Part shown: one piece after another, positions 1 through 5,507 of the stretch
Position numbering within the stretch: position 1 is the first letter of the stretch
How the letters are laid out: the number at the start of each line of letters is the position of its first letter
Assembly: GCA_002689565.1 (NCBI GenBank)
Contig: NZGQ01000017.1
Span: 1-8,437 of the forward strand
DNA: 8,437 nucleotides
Source of the DNA: Methanobacteriota archaeon
Lineage (GTDB): Archaea > Thermoplasmatota > Poseidoniia > Poseidoniales > Poseidoniaceae
Direction of reading: 5' to 3'
Notes under the pieces: model-generated
The model's input: only the letters and a program-made list of their open reading frames with translations
Told to the model about the DNA's origin: nothing
The model's database searches: none
Translations under genes and position numbers: made by a program

Positions 1-167
1 GAGAATATGTCCATCAAGGAATCTCACAAAAACAGTTCAAACGACAATTCCGACTATCCGAGTACGTAGAAGTAAACGGTGCTTCGCATGTGGATGGCAT
101 CCTGTCAGTCAGTCTGAAGGTTGTTGTGCCGGACGAGAAGCGACCACGAAAAATTAATATTTCATAA
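1..167 (+). CDS. hsp20: Small heat-shock protein (Hsp20/IbpA-like), C-terminal part
   Basis: Partial gene cut by the window start. Reading from base 3 gives 54 residues ending at TAA 165-167. The peptide matches the end of the alpha-crystallin domain of IbpA-type chaperones: EYVHQGIS, then KRQFRLSEYVEV, then NGASHVDGILSVSL, a VVPDEKRPRK linker, and a terminal INI that fits the IxI tail motif used in oligomer contacts. Proteins of this family are ATP-independent holdases that bind unfolding proteins. Hsp20 genes are recurrent accessory genes in marine T4-like phages, where a role in virion or polymerase folding has been suggested but is not shown here. It is followed after 19 bases by a tiny membrane-protein gene, and the pair ends at a terminator, so they probably share a transcript. 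The family call is firm; the N-terminal part and the promoter lie outside the window. Confidence 0.88.
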   Translation, partial: EYVHQGISQKQFKRQFRLSEYVEVNGASHVDGILSVSLKVVVPDEKRPRKINIS

Positions 168-177
168 ATTTTCGTGG
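144..177 (+). promoter_or_regulatory. Hairpin spanning the hsp20 stop and the next gene's ribosome binding site
   Basis: A perfect 9-base inverted repeat, CCACGAAAA at 144-152 and TTTTCGTGG at 169-177, encloses a 16-base A/T-rich loop that contains the hsp20 stop codon. The 3' arm runs into the GGAGG (176-180) that should serve the ATG at 187, so folding would hide its first two bases. No T tract follows, so it does not look like an intrinsic terminator. It could tune translation of the small membrane protein or protect the hsp20 3' end. The pairing is seen directly; the function is inference. Confidence 0.4.
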
Positions 178-186
178 AGGAAAATC

Positions 187-300
187 ATGAACCCATTAAA
201 AACTGTAAAACACTTCAATCGAAGTGAGACAGTAGGGAATGTGATGTTGTTAGTTGTTACTATGTTTACCATGGTACTTGCTATCGCACCACTTGCCTAA
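187..300 (+). CDS. 37-residue single-span membrane protein
   Basis: A short gene beginning at ATG 187, with a strong GGAGG at 176-180 six bases upstream, and ending at TAA 298-300. Residues 1-15 (MNPLKTVKHFNRSET) are polar and basic; residues 16-37 are a continuous hydrophobic stretch rich in V, L, M and A that can span a membrane once. The basic N-terminus predicts a cytoplasmic N-end. The final AIAPLA vaguely resembles a signal peptidase site, but almost nothing would follow a cut, so a retained transmembrane peptide is more likely. It lies between hsp20 and a terminator, so it should be co-transcribed with hsp20. I do not recognise a family. Small membrane peptides in phages include lysis regulators and superinfection-exclusion factors, but nothing here chooses among them. 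Good RBS, sensible topology and fit to the gap support it as real. Confidence 0.6.
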   Translation: MNPLKTVKHFNRSETVGNVMLLVVTMFTMVLAIAPLA

Positions 301-310
301 TGTCATCCCC

Positions 311-339
311 TAGAGGGGCGCAAGTCCCTCTACCTTTTT
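311..339 (+). terminator. Rho-independent terminator with GCAA tetraloop
   Basis: TAGAGGG at 311-317 pairs with CCCTCTA at 326-332. A G-T wobble (318/325) and a C-G pair (319/324) extend the stem to 9 pairs closed by a GCAA (GNRA) tetraloop at 320-323. CCTTTTT follows at 333-339. A GC-rich stem, stable tetraloop and T tract are the standard signature. It ends the hsp20/small membrane protein unit only 10 bases before the next start codon at 349. Confidence 0.85.
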
Positions 340-348
340 GGATATATA

Positions 349-1158
349 ATGAGTATGATTGCTTATCAAATTATAATAAAAGACGATCCAGTCTCTGAAG
401 AATACGCACAATTATCTCGTGAATCCTTCAAACCTTTAACAGACGCAGGTATCCTTGAGATACGTACGTTCGATGCTATAACACCAGACTCCCCCGAATT
501 CGAAGAACATAAGAACAGATACGTCTGGGAAAAGTCTTTGATGAACGCAGATTCAAAACGGGAAGGTGGTAAAGATCTCCCTATGCATTCTCCAACAGAG
601 ATTGCGGGTATGTGTTCTCACTGGGAACTTATGCGTATGCAGTCCGAGACAGAAGAGATGTTCCTTGTACTCGAACACGACACTTGGTATAATGGTGGTG
701 ACATCGAATACTTCAAGAAACTTATTGAGATAGATGCCCTGTATCTAAACATTGGATTGTTTATGGGATGTTATGGATTTGAGCAGGAGACTGCTCGATA
801 TCAATATGAGTTGTTATCAAAACGAGACTTCCCAATTAACTGTGGGCCCTATTGTGTTCTCAATAGATTGTTCCAGACATATACTACAAGATATCTACAA
901 CTCAAAGAAATAAAGTATAGGGGAAGGGGAGTAACTGCTGTGCACCCATGGCACCATTGTGATACTCTACATCTTGGTTGGGATGTAAGAAAACCATTCA
1001 ATGAATATGATCCACATAGAGAAACGAATAAATGGTATACACCAACAACCCAAGTCATATCAAAACAATTAAAGGTTACTCAACACCATCATTCGTACAA
1101 AGAAGAACACATTGAAGAACCTTGGAATAGACATAAATTATTTCATATTGTCCCTTGA
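349..1158 (+). CDS. GT25-like glycosyltransferase-superfamily protein
   Basis: A 269-residue soluble protein with no signal peptide or membrane segment. Residues 82-112 hold the pattern of family 25 (LPS/collagen-type) glycosyltransferases: TEIAGMCSHWELM, where the family has a G-C-x-x-SH helix, followed by MFLVLEHDT, a hydrophobic strand ending in acidic metal-binding residues. The usual family form is LEDD; here it is LEHD. The C-terminal third is rich in H, W and Y (HPWHHCDTLHLGW, QHHHSY) and I do not recognise it. Such enzymes move a sugar from a nucleotide donor; in phages they may act on cell surface, virion or DNA, and the target cannot be read here. The start at 349 has only a weak GGA (340-342); ATG 355 is an alternative. 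The stop TGA lies inside the -35 box of P1. The UDP-sugar genes at 7009-8437 could supply a donor. The fold call is moderate, the activity is inferred. Confidence 0.5.
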   Translation: MSMIAYQIIIKDDPVSEEYAQLSRESFKPLTDAGILEIRTFDAITPDSPEFEEHKNRYVWEKSLMNADSKREGGKDLPMHSPTEIAGMCSHWELMRMQSETEEMFLVLEHDTWYNGGDIEYFKKLIEIDALYLNIGLFMGCYGFEQETARYQYELLSKRDFPINCGPYCVLNRLFQTYTTRYLQLKEIKYRGRGVTAVHPWHHCDTLHLGWDVRKPFNEYDPHRETNKWYTPTTQVISKQLKVTQHHHSYKEEHIEEPWNRHKLFHIVP

Positions 1159-1183
1159 CATTTATTGTCTAACCTGTTATAAT
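1155..1183 (+). promoter_or_regulatory. Promoter P1 (sigma70-type, extended -10)
   Basis: TTGACA at 1155-1160, a 17-base spacer, and TATAAT at 1178-1183: both hexamers match the bacterial consensus exactly at ideal spacing. TGT directly before the -10 gives the TGn extended -10 element. The -35 hexamer contains the TGA stop of the preceding gene. Transcription should begin near 1190-1191, on or next to the ATG at 1191. Confidence 0.9.
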
Positions 1184-1192
1184 GGTCACCAT
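1182..1192 (+). repeat. 11-base inverted repeat at the P1 start site
   Basis: ATGGT-C-ACCAT is a perfect 5-base inverted repeat around a single central base. It overlaps the end of the -10 box, the expected transcription start and the first bases of the ATG at 1191. Its position would suit an operator, but it is short enough to arise by chance. Confidence 0.3.
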
Positions 1193-2441
1193 GAAAGATA
1201 ATATTATAGATTACTGTAACAATCCATACAAAGTTCCTATGTTCACTCATAAGGAATGGCACGACATACGTGCACGTAATACACATCCAGATGATCAGCA
1301 TACTGGATCAGTTTGGTTTATGGAGCAGGTGAAGGATTATGTCAATAATCACAAACCCCCGTTACCTATCAAGAGACCGACTATAAATGAGATGTCGGAC
1401 TCATTCAATAAACTATTAAACAGTAACAGTAAGTCCAATCTCAAGAAGAATCTGGATCCTACTACTGTACGTAATAAGTTTGATGAGAAGGTAGAAGTTA
1501 AGTATGCTATGTCATGCGGTCATAACTTCAATGATGTGAGTAATCATTTCCACTGTGACAATCGTTACACTTGTGGTCATGCTACCGCCGCATCATCACA
1601 GTATGCGTGGGACAATCCATACTCTTCAAGATTTCATTCTATGATGTTGTATCTGTTCCGTGAGTTCAAAGGAGAAACCTCTCCGATTGATGAGCAAAAG
1701 TATCGTGCTATGTTCAGACTCTCTGGATATGTTGCTACACAGTTCAAACCATCTGTTGCTAAAACTATATACGAGACCGAAGGTGCGAGGAAAGTAATCG
1801 ACATCTCTTGTGGATGGGGTGACAGACTTGCGGGTTTCTATACATCTAATAATACCTCAGAGTATCTTGGATGTGATCCCAACACCGAATCATATGAGTT
1901 ATACAAGAAGCAGTGTGTTGCATACGAAGAGTTATTGCAGTCACCATTGTTTCCTGTAGAAACTACCTTCACCGATCATGGTGATTGGTTCGAGGTGACT
2001 GGATCTAAGAGGGTACGCATATATAACAAACCTGCCGAAGATATGGACTGGGATAATATATGTGACGGTCAGTATGATCTCATGTTTACTTCACCCCCTT
2101 ATTTTGGAATCGAGAAATATGCAGAAGGATCTGCATCCGAAGACGATCAGTCTTGGAAAAGATACAACCAGTACGACCAGTGGAGAGACACATTCTTCTA
2201 TCCTGTTATGGATGCTATGAAGAAGCACTGCAAGAAAGTTATGATTAATATTGTTGACCCTGTGGTTAATGGTAAACGTAATTATATTGAGAAGGATATC
2301 ATAGACAGATATGGCATAGACTATGTTGTAGGTATGATGATATCCAAGAGACCAAATTCAAGTGACATGTCAGATCACTACAGAGTAGAGGACGATAAGA
2401 AGTTAAACTTTATCGAACCAATATACGTAATAAAACCTTGA
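1191..2441 (+). CDS. SPPY-type SAM-dependent DNA amino-methyltransferase (probable)
   Basis: A 416-residue protein from ATG 1191. Residues 204-212 (DISCGWGDR) are a motif I SAM-binding loop, LGCDPN at 226-231 fits the acidic end of the next strand (motif II), and TSPPYF at 300-305 is motif IV, the catalytic signature of N6-adenine and N4-cytosine methyltransferases. Motif I precedes IV with only about 90 residues between, so no large target-recognition domain separates them; the ~200-residue N-terminal part may hold it. That part has a Cys/His cluster (residues 109-130: CGH, HFHC, CGH) that could bind zinc. The likely role is methylating phage DNA to block restriction or to mark it. An ATG at 1182 is in frame but forms part of the P1 -10 box, so it cannot be read from that transcript. 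P1 should give an mRNA starting at or beside 1191, with no leader and no ribosome binding site. The stop lies inside the -35 box of P2. Confidence 0.75.
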   Translation: MKDNIIDYCNNPYKVPMFTHKEWHDIRARNTHPDDQHTGSVWFMEQVKDYVNNHKPPLPIKRPTINEMSDSFNKLLNSNSKSNLKKNLDPTTVRNKFDEKVEVKYAMSCGHNFNDVSNHFHCDNRYTCGHATAASSQYAWDNPYSSRFHSMMLYLFREFKGETSPIDEQKYRAMFRLSGYVATQFKPSVAKTIYETEGARKVIDISCGWGDRLAGFYTSNNTSEYLGCDPNTESYELYKKQCVAYEELLQSPLFPVETTFTDHGDWFEVTGSKRVRIYNKPAEDMDWDNICDGQYDLMFTSPPYFGIEKYAEGSASEDDQSWKRYNQYDQWRDTFFYPVMDAMKKHCKKVMINIVDPVVNGKRNYIEKDIIDRYGIDYVVGMMISKRPNSSDMSDHYRVEDDKKLNFIEPIYVIKP

Positions 2442-2466
2442 CATTGCCCCACCTATTTGTTATAAT
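2438..2466 (+). promoter_or_regulatory. Promoter P2 of the DNA polymerase gene
   Basis: TTGACA at 2438-2443, 17-base spacer, TATAAT at 2461-2466, with TGT before the -10 (extended -10). All core elements match the consensus. As at P1, the -35 hexamer contains the TGA stop of the upstream gene. The expected start near 2472-2475 leaves a leader of about 15-18 bases before ATG 2490. Confidence 0.92.
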
Positions 2467-2489
2467 GAAACATTATTGAAGGATTACTT

Positions 2490-4961
2490 ATGGATTTTTA
2501 CACCAACGTTTCTCGTTATGGAAACAACCTACTGGTACGTGGATACCAGAATGGGCAACCTGCCCAACGCAAAGTTCCGTTTGAACCTACCCTATTCATC
2601 CCATCTAAAGTTGGTGGATCCTCTGGGTCTTGGGATACTCTGGATGGCAACAAGGTAGAAGCAATCCCCTTCGAGAACATGAAGGAGGCAACCGACTTCT
2701 ACAAAAGATACGAGCATGTGAGCAACATGTCTATCTACGGTAACACCAACTACATTGCACAGTACATCCAAGAGCAATACCCCAACGACATTAAGTTCGA
2801 CAGATCTCTGATCCGTGTAAACAATCTCGATATTGAGGTCGAGTCCAGTGAAGGATTCCCCGAACCAGATAGGGCAGAGTATCCTGTCATTAGTATTTGT
2901 CTCAGACAGAACGATGGCATCTACCGTGTCTGGGGTCTGGAGCACTACGAGAATTCTCGTGACGATGTATTATTTGTGCAGTGTGACTCTGAGCATGACC
3001 TACTATCCAAATTCCTTGAGCACTGGAGACATCACTCTCCAGATGTAATCACTGGTTGGAACGTACGGTTCTTCGATATGCCATACCTAATTAACAGGAC
3101 TCTCAAGATCCTTGGTGACCAACGTGTCAAGCAATGGTCTCCGTGGGGCAACGTCAAAGAACGCACCCTACTTATGAATGGTAAGCAGAACCAGTTCTAT
3201 AACATCGAAGGCATCGAGGTACTTGACTACCTTGAAGTCTACAAGAAGTTTACCTACAACCTACAAGAATCCTACAGACTGGATCACATTGCCCACGTAG
3301 AACTCGGAGAGAACAAACTCTCGTATGAGGAGCATGGCAACCTGTTCACCCTGTACAAAGAAGACTACCAGAAGTTCATTGACTACAATATCAAGGACGT
3401 GGAGTTGGTTCACAAGATCGATGAGAAGTTAGATCTAATTACTCTCGTACTTACCATGGCATACCGTGGTGGTGTGAACTATACCGACACTCTGGGTACG
3501 ACTGCTATCTGGGATGCTATCATCTACCGTTTGCTATGTAAGCAGAAGGTTGCAGTACCACCCAAGGTAGAGAAACCCAAGACTCCCTATCCAGGCGGTT
3601 ACGTTAAAGAACCACAGGTTGGATCTCATGACTGGGTTACTTCGTTCGACTTGAACTCCCTGTATCCTAACATCATTGTACAATACAACATGTCACCCGA
3701 AACTGTCATGGACGGGTTCGTTAACAACGTGAGTGTTGATAAGTTTCTTGATGGATCTGCCACTATGAGTGAAGACGGTTACTCTGTCGCACCTACTGGT
3801 GTAAGATTCACACACGCACGTGAGGGTGTGATCCCCACGATCATTAAGAAGTATTATGCGGAACGTAGACTCGTGAAGAATGAGATGCTACGTCTGGAGC
3901 AAGAGAACCAAAACAATCCTACTAAAGAACTTGAGTACAAGATCACCTCGTTGAACAATCAGCAGATGGCAATCAAGATTCTTATGAACTCACTCTATGG
4001 TGCACTGGGTAACAAGTACTTCCGTTACTTTGATCAACGTGTGGCAGAGAGTATCACCCTTGCGGGTCAGTTGGCAATCAAGTGGGCAGAACGTGCCGTC
4101 AATGATGAGATGCAGAAAATCCTCAAGACAGACGAAGATTACGTTGTTGCGATTGACACTGACTCCGTTTACATTCGAATGGGTGCTCTGGTTGACCAGT
4201 TCAACCCCAAAGATCCAGTTAAGTTTCTTGACAAGATCTGTGCAGACCACTTCGAAAAAGTTCTGGTAAAGTCATATGATAGTATGGCAAAAGTTACTGG
4301 TGCGTATGATAACCGCATGGAGATGGGACGTGAGGTGATTGCCTCTCGTGGGATCTGGACTGCCAAGAAGAGATACATTCTCAACGTCCACAACAACGAG
4401 GGTGTCCAGTACAAAACTCCAAAGTTAAAGATGATGGGTATCGAAGCAATCAAATCCAGTACACCGCAGGTTGTGCGTAATGCATTCAAGGAAACGTTCG
4501 GTGTTATCATCAACTCAGATGAGACAGCAACTCAAGCACACATTGCCGACTTCAAGAAAGCATTCAAGAAAATGCCCCCCGAAGATATTTCATTCCCTCG
4601 TGGTGTCACTAACATAACCAAGTGGCACAACACCAAGACCGTCTACAATAAAGGTACCCCTATCCATGTTCGTGGTGCACTCTTGTTTAACAAACAAGTC
4701 AAGAAGCAGGGTCTGGGTAAGAGGTTCGAACTGGTCAAGAATGGTGACAAGATTAAATTCTGTTATCTCAAACGACCAAACCCATTACAGGAAAACGTGG
4801 TGTCATATCCACTGAACATCCCCAAGGAACTGGGACTTCACAAATACATTGACTACGATATGATGTTTACTAAATCCTTCCTCGATCCGATCCAAGTAAT
4901 TCTGGACGCAGTCGGTTGGGACGCAGAACCAGTAGCATCTCTGGAGGACTTTTTCGGATGA
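2490..4961 (+). CDS. 43: Replicative family B DNA polymerase, T4 gp43-like
   Basis: An intact 823-residue polymerase with 3'-5' exonuclease. Exo I is DIEVE (D114/E116), Exo II is NVRFFD (D196), Exo III is YNIKD (D303). Polymerase motif A is DLNSLYPN (D387), motif B is KILMNSLYG (496-504), motif C is AIDTDS (D556, D558), and KKRY is at 626-629. All catalytic acids are present. The protein ends in SLEDFFG, resembling the C-terminal clamp-binding peptide of T4/RB69 gp43 and predicting a gp45-type sliding clamp elsewhere. It is about 75 residues shorter than T4 gp43 (898), as in cyanophage-type relatives. The start at 2490 has GAAGGA at 2478-2483, six bases upstream. P2 lies directly before it, and the short leader shows no hairpin like the operator through which T4 gp43 represses itself. 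The last four bases overlap the next gene. Its GC is higher than that of its neighbours. Confidence 0.98.
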   Translation: MDFYTNVSRYGNNLLVRGYQNGQPAQRKVPFEPTLFIPSKVGGSSGSWDTLDGNKVEAIPFENMKEATDFYKRYEHVSNMSIYGNTNYIAQYIQEQYPNDIKFDRSLIRVNNLDIEVESSEGFPEPDRAEYPVISICLRQNDGIYRVWGLEHYENSRDDVLFVQCDSEHDLLSKFLEHWRHHSPDVITGWNVRFFDMPYLINRTLKILGDQRVKQWSPWGNVKERTLLMNGKQNQFYNIEGIEVLDYLEVYKKFTYNLQESYRLDHIAHVELGENKLSYEEHGNLFTLYKEDYQKFIDYNIKDVELVHKIDEKLDLITLVLTMAYRGGVNYTDTLGTTAIWDAIIYRLLCKQKVAVPPKVEKPKTPYPGGYVKEPQVGSHDWVTSFDLNSLYPNIIVQYNMSPETVMDGFVNNVSVDKFLDGSATMSEDGYSVAPTGVRFTHAREGVIPTIIKKYYAERRLVKNEMLRLEQENQNNPTKELEYKITSLNNQQMAIKILMNSLYGALGNKYFRYFDQRVAESITLAGQLAIKWAERAVNDEMQKILKTDEDYVVAIDTDSVYIRMGALVDQFNPKDPVKFLDKICADHFEKVLVKSYDSMAKVTGAYDNRMEMGREVIASRGIWTAKKRYILNVHNNEGVQYKTPKLKMMGIEAIKSSTPQVVRNAFKETFGVIINSDETATQAHIADFKKAFKKMPPEDISFPRGVTNITKWHNTKTVYNKGTPIHVRGALLFNKQVKKQGLGKRFELVKNGDKIKFCYLKRPNPLQENVVSYPLNIPKELGLHKYIDYDMMFTKSFLDPIQVILDAVGWDAEPVASLEDFFG
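4943..4960 (+). promoter_or_regulatory. Ribosome binding site and ATGA start inside the end of the polymerase gene
   Basis: GGAGGA at 4943-4948 lies 9-10 bases before ATG 4958, which overlaps the polymerase stop as ATGA (4958-4961). The same bases encode L-E-D of the polymerase's clamp-binding tail. This decides the start of the HNH gene in favour of 4958 over the upstream in-frame ATG 4916 (inside the polymerase gene) and over ATG 4976. Confidence 0.7.
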
Positions 4962-5443
4962 GAAAAAGACCACCCATGAAAACTACCAAGAAACAGATTG
5001 TGGATTGGTGTGAAAGACATATAGATGAATGTGATTATCCAGTAGATGCCTCAGAGATGGACACACATTGTTTTAGATGTGGTTATGAAAGACCAACTGA
5101 ACGGGCACATACTGTCCCTTGGTCGAATTATGATTATGATCCCAAGTACGATTCACCACGATACTACAGATTACTTTGTAGTGAATGTCATGCAGAAGCA
5201 CCCAATGTTATGGAAGAAACTGCAATGGACAAATGGATTATAGAATCGGCAGAAAAATATAATCTTCATAAATTTTATAATACCTACTGGAAACATAGAA
5301 ATAAAATCGAAGAACTATTCGATAAAACTGGTCAACATGGATTTGAACCAATGAACCAATCAACGAAAGAATGGATTATAGATGAGTTCGTAAAATGGAA
5401 AGAAGATAGTCTTGAGAAAGAACTGAAGGAATTAGTCGTATAA
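4958..5443 (+). CDS. HNH-type zinc nuclease, possibly a free-standing homing endonuclease
   Basis: A 161-residue protein from ATG 4958. Residues 36-83 carry an HNH-fold pattern: CFRCG (first zinc pair), ERAHTVPWS with the candidate catalytic His, then RLLCSECHAEAPN (second zinc pair, the following His, and the PN often seen in this group). In many relatives this last strand reads NLVLLC; here it is YYRLLC, so the middle Asn is not at its usual place. The C-terminal half is charged and helical and may bind DNA. HNH proteins cut or nick DNA with one metal ion; next to gp43 a self-spreading homing nuclease is plausible, but a role in replication or host DNA damage is equally open. It is coupled to the polymerase by ATGA. 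Hand-counted GC is about 35% over seven 60-base lines, against about 46% in sampled polymerase lines, which fits later arrival. Confidence 0.65.
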   Translation: MRKRPPMKTTKKQIVDWCERHIDECDYPVDASEMDTHCFRCGYERPTERAHTVPWSNYDYDPKYDSPRYYRLLCSECHAEAPNVMEETAMDKWIIESAEKYNLHKFYNTYWKHRNKIEELFDKTGQHGFEPMNQSTKEWIIDEFVKWKEDSLEKELKELVV

Positions 5444-5449
5444 TAACAC

Positions 5450-5478
5450 TTGACTTGTCCGAATGAGTATGATATAAT
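5450..5478 (+). promoter_or_regulatory. Promoter P3 of the nuclease-primase-sugar operon
   Basis: TTGACT at 5450-5455 (one mismatch to consensus), 17-base spacer, TATAAT at 5473-5478, with TGA directly before the -10 (extended -10). The expected start near A5485 gives a leader of about 23 bases before ATG 5508. It follows the HNH gene stop by seven bases and is the only promoter I see for the next four genes. Confidence 0.88.
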
Positions 5479-5482
5479 ACTC
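5465..5482 (+). repeat. 18-base inverted repeat across the P3 -10 box
   Basis: GAGTAT (5465-5470) and ATACTC (5477-5482) form a perfect 6-base inverted repeat with a 6-base centre, straddling the -10 hexamer of P3. A repressor dimer bound here would block the promoter. P1 and P2 lack this sequence. The symmetry is seen directly; operator function is a guess. Confidence 0.35.
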
Positions 5483-5507
5483 GTATTGAAACTGAGAAAA
5501 CTAAATT

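Noticed and set aside
144..177. Hairpin after hsp20 as a terminator
   Set aside because: No T tract follows the 3' arm and the next gene starts at once; the real terminator is at 311-339.
343..351. TATATAAT just before ATG 349 as a promoter
   Set aside because: No -35 match at 16-18 bases upstream (the region is terminator stem), no TGn, and it is not the T4 late TATAAATA box. It could be weak, but I cannot support it.
1182..1190. ATG 1182 as the methyltransferase start
   Set aside because: Its first two bases belong to the -10 box of P1, so it cannot be on the P1 transcript, and it has no ribosome binding site.
2476..2658. TTG-initiated reading frame overlapping the polymerase start
   Set aside because: It is a different frame of the polymerase gene, whose first codons are clearly the real protein.
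2592..2945. Minus-strand open frames within the polymerase, AEP and epimerase genes (e.g. this one)
   Set aside because: All lie opposite well-supported + strand genes, show no recognisable motifs and have no promoter or start signals.
4916..4957. Upstream in-frame ATG for the HNH gene
   Set aside because: It lies inside the polymerase gene in another frame with no good ribosome binding site; the ATGA start at 4958 with GGAGGA is much better.
5463..5473. 11-base match ATGAGTATGAT between 349 and 5463
   Set aside because: Several 11-base matches are expected by chance in a window of this size, and the two contexts differ.
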